Shown piece after piece: positions 34,218 to 44,314 of a DNA stretch of 64,000 nt. A program made the position numbers and the translations under genes. Every line of letters begins with the position of its first letter. Positions within the stretch are counted from its first letter, which is position 1. The stretch comes from CAWEBF01 sp963807235. GTDB lineage: Bacteria > Acidobacteriota > Vicinamibacteria > Vicinamibacterales > UBA2999. Below the pieces are notes generated by a model. That model saw only the letters and a list, made by a program, of their open reading frames with translations, did not search any database and was not told the DNA's origin. The stretch lies in NCBI GenBank assembly GCA_963807235.1, contig CAWEBF010000020.1, positions 1-64,000 of the forward strand. The letters are read 5' to 3'.

Positions 34218-35114
34218 ATGTCAGACACCAAAGGCCAGCAGGACCAGCAGGATGCGGCGCGCGACGTCTCGCGCCGCGACTTCGTGGCGATGTCGGTAGC
34301 CGCGGGCCTGGTGGCCGCCGCCGGCACCACGTCCGCGCAGATGCCCGTCGTGGAGAAGAACGTCGACATCAAGATGCCCGACGGCACGTGTGACGCGGTG
34401 TTCATCCACCCTGCGACCGGGACGCATCCCGGCGTGTTGATCTGGCCTGATGCGTTCGGCCTGCGTCCCGCTCTGCGGGAGATGGGCAAGCGCCTGGCGG
34501 CCGAGGGCTACTCCGTGCTGGTGCCGAATCCGTTCTACCGCACGGCCAAGGCGCCGGTCCTCGACATGGCCACCTTCAACTTCGCGAACCCGGCCGACCG
34601 CGCCAAACTGCAGCCGTTGATGGGCGCGGTGAACGCGGCCGGCAATCCCGAGAAGGACGCGGTGGCCTACATCGCGTACCTGGACGCGCAGCCGCAGGTG
34701 GATAAGACCAAGAAGATCGGCACGCAGGGCTACTGCATGGGCGGACCGCTGGTCATGCGCACGGCCGCGGCGGTGCCGAACCGCGTCGGCGCCGGCGCGT
34801 CGTTCCACGGCGGCGGCCTGGTGACTGATACGCCCGAAAGCCCGCACCTGCTGGTGCCGAAGATGAAGGCGCGCATGTACTTCGGCGTCGCCATCAACGA
34901 CGATGAGCGGCAGCCCGACGCCAAGGACAAGCTGCGCGCCGCGCTCGCCGCCGCCAAGGTGCCGGGCGAGGTGGAGGTGTACCCGAAGGCGCTGCATGGC
35001 TGGTGCATGCCCGACATGCCTGTGCAGGCGGGGCAGCCGCCGATCTACAACAAGGACGACGCGGAGAAAGCCTGGGCCAAGCTACTCGCACTGTACAAAA
35101 CGGCCCTCGTGTAG
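34218..35114 (+). CDS. Tat-exported dienelactone hydrolase family protein
   Basis: 298 residues from ATG 34218, preceded by GAGGAG and a TACAAT-like -10 (34195-34200). A twin-arginine signal (VSRRDFVAMSVAAGLVAAAG) is followed by an alpha/beta hydrolase of the DLH type: GVLIWPDAFGLRPALREMGK, the Cys nucleophile in GTQGYCMGGPLVM, an acidic residue region (GVAINDDERQPDAKDK) and the catalytic histidine in YPKALHGWCMPD. DLH enzymes open lactones or hydrolyse esters. Export is less common for this family. A heptamer array and a hairpin terminator follow. Confidence 0.9.
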   Translation: MSDTKGQQDQQDAARDVSRRDFVAMSVAAGLVAAAGTTSAQMPVVEKNVDIKMPDGTCDAVFIHPATGTHPGVLIWPDAFGLRPALREMGKRLAAEGYSVLVPNPFYRTAKAPVLDMATFNFANPADRAKLQPLMGAVNAAGNPEKDAVAYIAYLDAQPQVDKTKKIGTQGYCMGGPLVMRTAAAVPNRVGAGASFHGGGLVTDTPESPHLLVPKMKARMYFGVAINDDERQPDAKDKLRAALAAAKVPGEVEVYPKALHGWCMPDMPVQAGQPPIYNKDDAEKAWAKLLALYKTALV

Positions 35115-35141
35115 GCTCTCGGCTCTAGGCTTTAGGCTCTC
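35114..35141. repeat. Heptamer tandem array GGCTCTC/GGCTTTA x4
   Basis: GGCTCTC, GGCTCTA, GGCTTTA and GGCTCTC start at the last base of the DLH stop codon. A terminator hairpin follows nine bases later. Confidence 0.85.
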
Positions 35142-35149
35142 GGCCTTCG

Positions 35150-35175
35150 CACGCGGCGACTCACGTCGCCGCGTG
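35150..35175 (+). terminator. Hairpin terminator after the dienelactone hydrolase gene
   Basis: CACGCGGCGAC and GTCGCCGCGTG form a perfect 11-bp stem with a TCAC loop, followed by TTGCTCTC. It separates the DLH gene from the quinoprotein gene starting at 35200. Confidence 0.65.
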
Positions 35176-35199
35176 TTGCTCTCCAGCAGGAGCGTCCCC

Positions 35200-37154
35200 A
35201 TGCGTGCTTTGGTTCTGAGCCTGATTGCGATCACGCTGGCGTTCGGGGCGGCGTCGCCGGGCGCGCAGCGAGGCCCGGCGGATGTCGAGTGGCGGCATTA
35301 CTCCGGTGATAACGGCTCCACGAAGTACTCGCCGCTCGCGCAGATCACGAAGGACAACGTCGCACGGCTGAAGGTGGCCTGGCGACGGCCGTCCATTGAT
35401 CCCGCGCTGCTCGAGCTGAACCCCAAGCTGCGGCCCGCGAACAACTTCCGCTCGACGCCGATCATGGTCGGCGGCATCCTGTATGCGTCGAACGGCGTCG
35501 GCCTGGTCGAGGCATTCGACCCGGCGACGGCCCGGACGATCTGGGTGCAGCAAGTGCCGGAGAGCGAGCTGCTCGTGGGCGCCGCCAGCCGCGGCGTCGC
35601 GTACTGGAGCCAGGGAACCGAGCGGCCGGATCCTGACGTTCCGCGGCGCGTATCTCTACGCGCTGGACGCCCGCACCGGCAAGCCCGTCGCGGAGTTCGG
35701 CGTCGGCGGGCGCGTGGATCTCACCGCTGCCACCGGCGCGTCACGACCCTTCTCGTGGAATGGGACACCGCTCGTCGTCCGCGACGTCGTCGTGCTCGGG
35801 TCGTCGATGGCCGATCAGGACTCGGCCGCGAGGATGGGCGGCACGCCAGGCGACGTGCACGGTTTCGACGTGCGTACCGGACGGCTGCGCTGGACCTTCA
35901 GTCCCATCCCGAAAGCGGGAGAGCCCGGCGTCGAGACATGGGAGAACGAGTCGTGGCGCTACACGGGCGCCGCGAACGTGTGGGCGCCGATGAGTGCCGA
36001 CGACGAGCTGGGCTACATCTACCTGCCGACGAGCAGCGCCACCAATGACATGTACGGCGGGCACCGGCTGGGCGCGAACCTGTTCAGCTCGTCCGTCGTC
36101 TGCCTGGACGCGGCCACGGGCAAGCGCGTGTGGCACTTCCAGACCGTGCACCACGACCTGTTCGACTACGACAACCCGGCGGCGCCCATCCTTGCCGACA
36201 TCACCGTCAACGGCCGCAGGATCAAGGCCGTCGTCCAGATCACCAAGCAGGCGTTCGCGTTCGTGCTGGATCGCGTGACGGGACAGCCGGTGTGGCCCAT
36301 CGAGGAGCGCCCGGTGCCGGCCTCGACGGTCCCCGGCGAACGAGCGTCGCTGACGCAGCCAGTTCCCTCCAAGCCACCGGCATTCGACCGCCAGGGCCTG
36401 ACCGTGGACGACCTGATCGACTTCACGCCGGAGCTTCGAGCGGAGGCCATCGAGATCACCAAGCAGTACGTGATCGGTCCGGTGTTCACGCCGCCATCGA
36501 TCGAAGGCCCTGGGCCCGCAGGACAAGAAGGGCACGATCCAGATGCCGGGTTCGGTCGGCGGCGCGGATTGGACCGGCGCGGCGTTCGATCGCGAGACGG
36601 GGATGCTGTACGTGCCTTCGATGACGAACCCCTTCGTGGCGAACCTGCTGCCCGGCGATCCGGCGCGCACGGACCTCCGCTATCGGGCCAGCACGCGCCA
36701 GCTGATTCAAGGGCCGCAGGGCCTGCCATTGACGAAGCCGCCTTACGGGCGCATCACCGCGTTGAACCTGAATCGGGGCGAGCAGGCCTGGATGGTGGCC
36801 AACGGCGATGGTCCCCGCAATCACCCGCTGCTCAAGGCGCTGAACCTGCCGCCGCTCGGCCAGTCGGTGCGTGCCGCACCGCTGGTCACGAAGACGCTGC
36901 TGTTCGTGAGCGAGGGCGATCAGGTCAACGTGCGGACCCCGCCCAACGGCGGCGGCAAGAAGCTGCGTGCGTTCGACAAGGCGACAGGGAAAGTCGTGTG
37001 GGAAACCGAACTCCCCGCCGGCACCACGGGCACGATGATGACCTACCAGGTCAAGGGGCTTCAGTACATCGTCGTGGCCATCGGCGGCCAGAATCACCCG
37101 CCCGAATTCATCGCGTTCGCGTTGACCGAGCCGTCGGGTTCGACTCGCCGTTAG
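35200..37154 (+). CDS. PQQ-dependent dehydrogenase (quinoprotein), two frameshifts
   Basis: ATG 35200 opens a signal peptide (ALVLSLIAITLAFGAASPG). The propeller begins VEWRHYSGDNGSTKYSPLAQ and VEAFDPATARTIWVQQVPES. A shift near 35625 moves to AYLYALDARTGKPVAEFGVG, WTFSPIPKAGEPGVETWENE, TSSATNDMYGGHRLGANLFS and WHFQTVHHDLFDYDNPAAPI. A second shift near 36520 moves to MPGSVGGADWTGAAFDRETG, ending KVVWETELPAGTTGTMMTYQ and the stop at 37154. This is the membrane-type PQQ glucose/alcohol dehydrogenase layout, about 650 residues when joined. Two single-base shifts in an otherwise well-conserved gene again suggest consensus errors. Confidence 0.85.
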
Positions 37155-38230
37155 TGGGGCAGCGTGTGCCCGAACCACCACCTGTAGAGCCACCCGCACA
37201 CACGAGGCGGCGGCGTTACATCGGGAAGAACCCGCGCGAGTTCCGCGACAAATACAAGGAACTGAACGCAGCGCAGTACCCCGCGGACGTGCAGAAGATC
37301 CGTGCTTCCGGCAAGACGCCGGCGGGCATGCACCTGCCGATCATGGTGGACGAGGTGCTGCACTGCCTGCGGCCCAGCCCCGGTGAGGTGGCGGTTGATT
37401 GCACCCTCGGCGGCGGCGGTCACGCGCGGGCGATCCTGAACCGTGTGCTGCCAGGGGGCCGGCTGATCGGGCTGGACGTCGATCCGGTGGAGTTGCCACG
37501 CGCGGAAGCGCATCTGCGCGCGGACGGCTTCGGGCCCGACGCTTTCGTGGCGCGTCACGTCAACTTCGCCGGCCTTCAGGCGGCGCTGGCCGCCGAGGGC
37601 CTGTTGCGCGCCGACGTCATCCTGGCGGATCTCGGCGTGTCGTCGATGCAGCTCGACGATCCCGATCGCGGCTTCAGCTACAAAGGTGTCGGTCCCCTCG
37701 ACATGCGCATGAACCCTCTGCGGGGCGAGCCCGCGTCGCGAATGATCGCGCGCGTCACCGAAGACGAGCTCGCGCGCCTTCTCGCGGACAACGCAGACGA
37801 ACCGCACAGCGCCCTCATCGCCCGCCTGCTGCGGCAGCAGCCGATCGAGACCACGCACGCGGCTGATCGCCTGCTGCGGGCGGGGCTCACGTCTGCCCTT
37901 CCGCACCTGGCGAAGACCGACGTGAAGATGTCGATTCGCCGCACGTTCCAGGCGCTGCGTGTCGCAGTCAACGACGAGTTCTCCGCGCTCGATGCGCTCC
38001 TGCGGTCGCTGCCGCACTGTCTGGCGGCGGGTGGTCGAGTGGCGATCCTGACCTTCCACTCGGGCGAAGACCGCCGTGTGAAGAAAGCGTTCAAGGCGGG
38101 CCGTCGAGAAGGTATCTATTCAGCCGTCGCGGACGAAGTGATCCGCTCTACCAAGGCTGAAACGTGGGCGAACCGCCGCGCCGCCGCGGCCAAGCTCCGC
38201 TGGGCTGTTCGCGCGGGCTCGAGCGGCTAG
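37154..38230 (+). CDS. rsmH: 16S rRNA (cytosine-1402-N4)-methyltransferase RsmH (long N-terminal form)
   Basis: 358 residues from GTG 37154, which shares one base with the preceding TAG (GTG 37166 is an alternative). The protein begins with an extension (RRRYIGKNPREFRDKYKELN) that precedes the methyltransferase core: MHLPIMVDEVLHCL, SAM site VDCTLGGGGHARAIL, GLDVDPVELPRAEAHL, ADLGVSSMQLDDPDRGFSY, and the late motif GRVAILTFHSGEDRRVKKAF. It methylates C1402 of 16S rRNA. It is not in a dcw cluster (no mraZ or ftsL), so it may be the stand-alone paralogue type rather than the cell-division-linked copy. Confidence 0.9.
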   Translation: MGQRVPEPPPVEPPAHTRRRRYIGKNPREFRDKYKELNAAQYPADVQKIRASGKTPAGMHLPIMVDEVLHCLRPSPGEVAVDCTLGGGGHARAILNRVLPGGRLIGLDVDPVELPRAEAHLRADGFGPDAFVARHVNFAGLQAALAAEGLLRADVILADLGVSSMQLDDPDRGFSYKGVGPLDMRMNPLRGEPASRMIARVTEDELARLLADNADEPHSALIARLLRQQPIETTHAADRLLRAGLTSALPHLAKTDVKMSIRRTFQALRVAVNDEFSALDALLRSLPHCLAAGGRVAILTFHSGEDRRVKKAFKAGRREGIYSAVADEVIRSTKAETWANRRAAAAKLRWAVRAGSSG

Positions 38231-38233
38231 CGC

Positions 38234-38254
38234 CTTCCGGCTCCCGGCTTCCGG
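38234..38254. repeat. Heptamer tandem array CTTCCGG x3
   Basis: CTTCCGG, CTCCCGG and CTTCCGG lie between the RsmH stop and the TAG (38255-38257) of the convergent DUF6152 gene, ending exactly at that stop. Confidence 0.85.
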
Positions 38255-38702
38255 CTAGGGCTGCTGCGTCCGGCGGCGGGCCCGTTCGCGCCGCTCCTCT
38301 TCGAGGATGTCGGTGCGCTGCGCCGCAGCCGGCAACAGCACCGTGCCGTCGGCCTTCACAATGCGCACGAACGCCATCTGGTGCGAGACGACGTGCGTCG
38401 GGTTTCCCGTGACGGTGATCTGCTCGCCCGGCCTCAACGACTCCTTGGTCCAGCCGATTTCCGACAGGTTGAGCTGCCCGGCGAACTCGACCGTCCACTT
38501 CGCCGGCTTGCCCGCGTCGTCTTTGACGTCCAGCGACAGCATCGCGTGCGGGTTGGCGAAGCGGAATTCCGTGACCACGCCCGACGACCGTCACCGAGCG
38601 CTTGCTGTCGTAGACGGGCGAGAACGCATGGTGCGCCGACCCTCGGGCCGCGCACAGCAGGAGGACGAGCCCGAGGCAGAAGGCCGTTCTCGCGACGCTC
38701 AC
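38255..38702 (-). CDS. DUF6152 family secreted protein, one frameshift
   Basis: The start is GTG 38702, overlapping the upstream stop by GTGA. Signal peptide FCLGLVLLLCAARGSA is followed by the AHHAFSPVYDSKRSVTVVG family start. Near 38580 (a CCCGACGACC stretch) the frame shifts and continues VVTEFRFANPHAMLSLDV, WTKESLRPGEQITVTGNPTH to the stop at 38255. The same order of elements as in the protein at 30022 is present, including the NPH motif. It is translationally coupled to the GRWxGDTLVV protein encoded just before it. Confidence 0.8.
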
Positions 38703-39496
38703 GGGGTCACCCCTCTCTTCACCGCGATCGGAGGCTTGCAATCGTCGTAGGGCGCGATGATCGAGGTGGGCGCCCAACGCCAGTTGCGTTTGATCACCAG
38801 CGGTTCGCGAAGGCTCCACGGATCCGTGAGCGTGGCCGTCAGGTGCAGCATCGCGCCGTCGTCGGAGCGGGTGAAGCGCTCGACCACGCGCAGCTGGTCG
38901 CTGTGCCGGGCGCGCCACATTGTCTGATTGGCCTCCACACCGGCTGTCTCGACGACGAGCGTGTCCCCCTCCCAGCGTCCCACCGAGTGGCCCAGGCGAG
39001 TCGGCGCCTGGCCCGCCGGGCGCTTCCGGCCATCCATGTACACGGTGCGGCGGGCATCCCATTCCCCGTAGTGCAGCTCCACGCGGTCATCGCCAAGCCG
39101 CCGGATCTCGATCTGATGCGGCGCAAACATCTGGCGAGCCAGCCCCCACGGCTCACACTTGAGCAATCCGGGGTCGTCGGCCGGATCGATCGGAAAGGAC
39201 GCCAGAACGGCGGGCGTCATCCGGCTCTTGATGTAGGTGTCGAGCTGGTAGCCGCCAGCCTCGGCGCTGAGCTGCGCCACGGGCCTGCTGTCGTTGGCGG
39301 GGTTGTCCAGCAGCGCGTTCAACCGCTCGATGCCTGCATCCGTGCACCAGGACGCACAGAAGCGCGCGACGATCGTCACCGGCGGGTCGCTCCACATCCC
39401 TTCCACTTTCGATCGGGACGCAGTCTGCGCGGTGCCCGCGACCGGCCACGCCAGCGATGCCACCATCAGAAGCAGGGGTCCTCGTGACACGGCCAT
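38699..39496 (-). CDS. Secreted protein of the GRWxGDTLVV family
   Basis: 265 residues with a signal peptide (PLLLMVASLAWPVAGTAQ). It is a divergent member: the N-terminal half is different (VARFCASWCTDAGIERLNAL), but the core LLKCEPWGLARQMFAPHQIE, then HSVGRWEGDTLVVETAGVEA and DQLRVVERFTRSDDGAMLHL match the family. Four cysteines could form disulfides. It overlaps the DUF6152 gene that follows (GTGA). The function is unknown and it is probably periplasmic. Confidence 0.82.
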   Translation of the reverse strand: MAVSRGPLLLMVASLAWPVAGTAQTASRSKVEGMWSDPPVTIVARFCASWCTDAGIERLNALLDNPANDSRPVAQLSAEAGGYQLDTYIKSRMTPAVLASFPIDPADDPGLLKCEPWGLARQMFAPHQIEIRRLGDDRVELHYGEWDARRTVYMDGRKRPAGQAPTRLGHSVGRWEGDTLVVETAGVEANQTMWRARHSDQLRVVERFTRSDDGAMLHLTATLTDPWSLREPLVIKRNWRWAPTSIIAPYDDCKPPIAVKRGVTP

Positions 39497-39515
39497 GGTC
39501 CCTCCTTGACGGCTG

Positions 39516-40649
39516 CTAGGGCAGCGGCGGCAGCGGTTCGCTGTCGGGTTCGAGCGGGACGCCGAGCGTGTTGAGCGCCATCGACACCATCCGGTAGCCG
39601 CCGGCGGTGATCAGCACGTCGAGCAGCTGCTTCTGATCGAACTGCGCCGACAGGGCCTTCCACGTCCGCTCGGACACGACGTCGTCCGCGTACATCTCGT
39701 CTACCGCCCGCAGGATCGCCGCGTCGTTGGCGCTCCAGCCGGCGTCGGGGCCGGCAGCGATCCGCTTGATTTCATCGGCGGAAAGGCCCGCGGCCCGGCC
39801 GGCGCGTGCGTGCGCCGCCCATTCGTAGGCCGACTGGCACAGGTAGCCGATCCGGAGGATCAGCATCTCGCGCACGCGCGGGCTCAGCGTCGCGCCCAGG
39901 CGGATGTACTCCGACAGCATCTGGCGCGGGGCATACAGCGCCGGGTGCTGCGCGAAGGTGCGGTAGACGGCGGCCACCGGCCGGCCGTTCCCGCGGGGAT
40001 CGAGCATCGTGCGAATCGCCGGCGTCATGTCGGCCGGCTCGATCGGCGGCACGCGCGGGTGCGACAGGGCGACGTGCCGGCGCGGCGTGCCCGCCAGCGG
40101 CCGCGAGCCCTCCGGCAGCGGCCGCTGCGGAATGCCCGCATCGACCGGCGTGCGCAGCGTGTTCGCCACCGCGGCCAGCATCGAGAACTCCGTCACGGTG
40201 AACACCGCATCCATCAGCTGGTGCGTGGAATAGCGGCCGCTCAACGCTTTCCACGTCGCATCGCTGACAAACGACTGGTGGTGCAGTTCATCCGCGGCGC
40301 GGAGGAGCGCTGCTTCGAACGGGTCCCAGCCCGGCGCGGCGGGCCGCCCGCGATGCGCGCCAGATCCGAGCGCGTCAGACCCGCGGCCGCCGACTCGGGC
40401 GCTGTGCACCGACCAGTAATACGGCGAGCGGCTCAGCCACGCGGTCCGCAGGATCACCAGCTCTCGATCCCGCGGCGGCAGCGTGGACGACGTGCGGATG
40501 TAGTTCGCGAACGGCATCACCCCCGCGGCGGCGGCGCCGTGGGCCATGAAGGCGCGATGCTCGTTGGTCTCCGTCTGGCCGTCGAGTCGAACGGCCAGGA
40601 CCGTCAGCACGACGAGGCCGGCCGCGAACACCGGAGTGTGGCTGCGCAT
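39516..40649 (-). CDS. Exported carboxymuconolactone decarboxylase-family protein (two domains)
   Basis: 377 residues with a signal peptide (VFAAGLVVLTVLAVRLDG). There are two tandem CMD/AhpD-like helical domains: LPPRDRELVILRTAWLSRSP with YYWSVHSARV, and LSPRVREMLILRIGYLCQSA with YEWAAHARAG, each with a His in the usual active-site position. The first domain has residues GGRGSDALGSGAHRGRP that fit no family member; reading the same bases one step over gives ESAAAGLTRSDLARIAGG, a perfect match to the domain. Two compensating indels at about 40330-40400 are therefore likely. A TATAAT box lies nine bases upstream of the ATG with no ribosome site. Confidence 0.8.
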   Translation of the reverse strand: MRSHTPVFAAGLVVLTVLAVRLDGQTETNEHRAFMAHGAAAAGVMPFANYIRTSSTLPPRDRELVILRTAWLSRSPYYWSVHSARVGGRGSDALGSGAHRGRPAAPGWDPFEAALLRAADELHHQSFVSDATWKALSGRYSTHQLMDAVFTVTEFSMLAAVANTLRTPVDAGIPQRPLPEGSRPLAGTPRRHVALSHPRVPPIEPADMTPAIRTMLDPRGNGRPVAAVYRTFAQHPALYAPRQMLSEYIRLGATLSPRVREMLILRIGYLCQSAYEWAAHARAGRAAGLSADEIKRIAAGPDAGWSANDAAILRAVDEMYADDVVSERTWKALSAQFDQKQLLDVLITAGGYRMVSMALNTLGVPLEPDSEPLPPLP

Positions 40650-40694
40650 GGTGAGCGGATTATACGGACCATCAAGTAGGATCGCACCTGCTCT

Positions 40695-43291
40695 ATGTCA
40701 CTGGTTCCAGGCACGCATATCGGCCCGTACGAAGTTCTCGCGCCCCTTGGCGCCGGCGGCATGGGCGAGGTCTTTCGCGCAAAGGACACCCGGCTCGGGC
40801 GCGACGTGGCGATCAAGGTCCTGCCCGCCGGTTTCGCGCACGATGCCGATCGCCGCGCGCGATTCGAACGGGAAGCCCGGGCGGTCGCCGCCCTGTCGCA
40901 CCCGAACATCGTCGCCATACACGACACGGGCCTGCACGAGAGCCAGATCTTCGTCGTCATGGAACTGCTGGCCGGGCAAACGCTCCGCGAGCGGCTGGCC
41001 GACGGTGCCGTGCCCGTTCGCAAGGCCGTCGAGATCGCCGTGCAGATCGCGCGCGGCCTCGGTGCGGCGCACGGCAAGGGGCTGGTGCATCGGGACCTCA
41101 AGCCCGAGAACGTGTTCCTGCTCGATGACGGACAGGTGAAGATCCTGGACTTCGGGCTGGCGCGGCAGGCCGCTGGCTCGGAGCACTCCGGCGCCACGCA
41201 GACGATGGCGGTCACCGATGCCGGCACGGTGATGGGCACGATGGGCTACATGGCGCCCGAGCAGGTGCGCGCCCAGGAAGTGGACGCGCGCGCGGACGTC
41301 TTCGCGCTCGGTGTCGTCCTCTACGAGATGGTCAGCGGCGCCCGCGCGTTCCAGCGGGACACGGCCGCCGACACCATGACGGCGATCCTCACGCAGGAGC
41401 CACCCGCGCTGGTCGGATCCCGGCCGGATTTGTCCCCCGCGCTCGATCGCATCGTGCGTCATTGCCTGGAGAAGAACCCTAACGAACGCTTCCAGTCGGC
41501 GCGCGACGTCGCGTTCGCGCTCGAGGCGCTGTCTGGCTCGAGCCCTTCTGGCGTCGTGCCAGCGGCGCCGATGCCTGTGGCAACTACCAGGCGTATCGCG
41601 CTGTCGCCGCTCGTCGTGGCGGCCGCCGTGGCGGCCGCGGCCGTGGCCGGCGTGGCCGGCAGCCGGATGTTTTCAGCGTCGGTCCCGCCGCCGATGGCGT
41701 TCACGATGAAGACGTTCGAGCCGCAAGCGATCTTCAACGCGCGGTTGATGCCCGACGGTGAGACCGTGGTGTTCAGCTCGGCGCGCACCGGCAACGAGCC
41801 GAGCCTGTTCGAAATCCGCCAGGGCACACTCGAGGCGCGACCGTTCGGCCCGCCACAAACCCACCTTCTGGCGGTATCGTCCAAAGGCGAACTGGCGGTG
41901 CTGACGAATGCCGTCTACATCAACCATCGGCTGTTCACGGGCACGCTCGCGCGGATGACACTCGAGGGCGCGCCGCGCCCCTGGCTCGATGGCGTGCGCG
42001 AAGCGGACTGGAGCCCCGACGGTTCGACTCTTGCCGTCATCCGCGATCTGGGCACTCGCGATCGGCTCGAGTATCCAATCGGCACGAAGTTGTACGAGGC
42101 CGGCGGGTACATCAGCGATCCTCGCGTCTCGCCGGACGGCACCCGCGTGGCGTTCATGGAGCACCCCGAGCGCTTCGACGACCGCGGTCACGTCAAGGTG
42201 GTGGACACCTCCGGACGGGTCAGCACGCTGGCCGGCGAGTTCTGGGGTGAAGAAGGCCTGGCCTGGTTGCCCGACGGCTCGGCAGTGCTTTTTGGCGCAA
42301 GCGAGCGGTCCTCCTCGGGTCGGGACCCAGGCGAGATGACGTATCAGATCTGGCGTGCCTCGGCCGATGGCACGGGGAGCGGCTACGCGCTCACCAGCCC
42401 AGGCGAGTTCTTCATCTACGATGTCGCGGCGAACGGCCCGTGGCTCGCGTCGAGAGAAGACCTTCGATACGGTGTGGTGGCGCGGGGAGCCGGTCAGGCC
42501 GAAGAGCGCGACCTGAGCTGGCTCAACAAGAGCTGGACGCCGAGCCTCTCGAGGGACGGGCAGCGCGTGCTGTTCGCCGATGGCAACGGCGGTGCCGACT
42601 ACACGGTGGTGTGGAGAAAAGCCGACGGATCGCCTGTGGTGCGGATGGGTGATGGCGATGCCAGGGCCTGGTCGCCCGACGGCAAATGGGCCCTCGCCAA
42701 GATCACTTCCACGTCGCAGATCGTCATCTATCCATTTGGCGCCGGCGAGCCGGTGCGACTCGCGAGTAGCCCGGTCAACCACATCGAATGGGCCACCTGG
42801 CAGGCGGATTCACGGAGCGTTGCCTTCCTCGGCACCGAACCTTCGAAGGCGCCTCGAATCTACCGCCAATCGATCGCTGGGGGGCCACCACAGCCGATCC
42901 TGCCGGAGAGCGTTAGCACCGCGATATTTTCGCCGGACGGCATCACGGCGGCCGGCGCCGCCGCCAATGGCACTGGTCGATCTATCCCCTCAGTGGAGGC
43001 GCCCCGCGCGCCATTCCGGGGCTGGGGTCGGATACCGTGGTGGCCTTCAGCGACGACGGCTGGGCGGTGATCGTGCGGAAAGGCTTCGAGGTTCCGGCCC
43101 GGCTGGACCGTATCGATCTCACCACCGGTGCGCGAACGCTGTTCCGGGAGTTCGCGCCGGCAGACCCGACTGGCCTCGTGCGCATCGCTTTCAGCGACAC
43201 CGCGATGAAGGCTGATGCTTCACAGTACGCCTACGGGTACGTCAAACGCCTCTCCACGTTGTTCTTCGCGGCCGCCGCGCCCGTTCGGTAG
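40695..43291 (+). CDS. Membrane Ser/Thr protein kinase with C-terminal PD40/TolB-like propeller, one frameshift
   Basis: The kinase domain is complete: GAGGMGEVFRAKDTRLGRDV, catalytic Lys in VAIKVLPAG, HRDLKPENVFLL, DFGLARQ, and GTMGYMAPEQVRAQEVDARA. A single membrane helix (LVVAAAVAAAAVAGVAG, about residue 305) leads to an extracytoplasmic propeller of PD40-type repeats (ISDPRVSPDGTRVAFME, WSPDGKWALAKI). The frame shifts at about 42970 and the last strands (IYPLSGGAPRAIPGL, VVAFSDDGWAVIVRKGFEVP) run to the stop at 43291. This kinase-propeller layout is common in acidobacteria and probably senses an external ligand. Substrates are unknown. Confidence 0.88.
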
Positions 43292-43325
43292 TTCCGCTCC
43301 ACCGCCCGCTGTTATAGTCCACCCA

Positions 43326-44114
43326 GTGAAACGCGCAGCGTGTGCCGCCGTCGTCGTGGCCGTCTTCCTCGCACACAGCACGTGGGTGCTCTACTCGCAG
43401 ACCGCCAAGCCGCCTGGCCCGCTGACCACGACGCGCGTGGCCGGCGACCTGCACATGATCTCGGGCGAGGGTGGCAACGTCGCGCTGTACGTGACCGGCG
43501 ATGGCGTGGTGCTGGTGGACGACATGTTCGACCGCAACCACGACGACATCCTGAAGCAGGTGAAGGCGGTCACCGACAAGCCGCTGCGCTACGTGTTCAA
43601 CACGCACCAGCACGACGACCACGCGGGCGGCGACACGAAGATGCTGCGCATCGCCGAAGTGATCGCGCACAAGAACGTGCGCGCCAACCTGCTGGACATC
43701 AAGCAGCCGTACTACGAGGACACACCAGGCACGCCCATCGGGATTCCGCGGGTGACGTTCGACGACGAGATGGCCGTGCACCTCGGCACCGGCGAGGTGC
43801 GGGCGCACTACTTCGGCCGCGGCCACACGCGCGGGGACGCGATCATCCACTTTCCGCGCGAACGCGTCATCCACACGGGCGATCTGTTCATCAACTTCCG
43901 CTCGCCAGCGCGGCCCGGGGCGCCGCCGCGTCCGCCGGGCGTGCCGGTCTACGTGGACTCGGCGCAGGGCGGCAGCTTCATCGAGTGGTCTCGCACGCTG
44001 GACCGGACGCTGGCGCTGGATTTCGACACGGTGATCCCCGGCCACGGCCCGGTGGCCACCAAAGCCGATCTCGCGCGGTTCGCGGCCGACCTCGCGACCA
44101 TGCGCGGCCGCTGA
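43326..44114 (+). CDS. Secreted metallo-beta-lactamase fold hydrolase (reading region may continue into the deacetylase)
   Basis: Starts at GTG 43326, seven bases after a TATAGT box and without a ribosome site. Signal segment AACAAVVVAVFLAHSTWVL. MBL motifs: GDGVVLVDDMFDRNHDDILK, metal site FNTHQHDDHAGGDTKML, GRGHTRGDAIIHFPRERVIH and TVIPGHGPVATKADLARF. The stop at 44114 looks premature: in the next frame the usual C-terminal tail follows (LTDLIRKGTSKEDLAKVLES, then QYQQLDALIAELRE) and runs without a stop into the polysaccharide deacetylase domain. It is either a two-domain protein or two genes fused by the shift. Confidence 0.85.
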   Translation: MKRAACAAVVVAVFLAHSTWVLYSQTAKPPGPLTTTRVAGDLHMISGEGGNVALYVTGDGVVLVDDMFDRNHDDILKQVKAVTDKPLRYVFNTHQHDDHAGGDTKMLRIAEVIAHKNVRANLLDIKQPYYEDTPGTPIGIPRVTFDDEMAVHLGTGEVRAHYFGRGHTRGDAIIHFPRERVIHTGDLFINFRSPARPGAPPRPPGVPVYVDSAQGGSFIEWSRTLDRTLALDFDTVIPGHGPVATKADLARFAADLATMRGR

Positions 44115-44314
44115 CGGATCTGATTCGCAAGGGCACCAGCAAGGAAGACCTGGCCAAGGTGCTGGAGTCCGACTACGGCTGGCGATCGACAGGCTGCCCG
44201 CCCAGTCCCCCGACGGGCGGGTGCCTGCAATACCAGCAGCTGGACGCGCTCATCGCCGAGCTGCGCGAGGGCGCACCGCAGGCGTCGGTTGTGCCCGCGC
44301 CGCCGGCTCGCCAG

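Noticed and set aside
35483..38230. A 915-residue protein joining the quinoprotein to RsmH in one frame
   Set aside because: The quinoprotein's own frame ends at 37154 after a second shift; the apparent fusion arises only because the shifted frame happens to be open up to rsmH.
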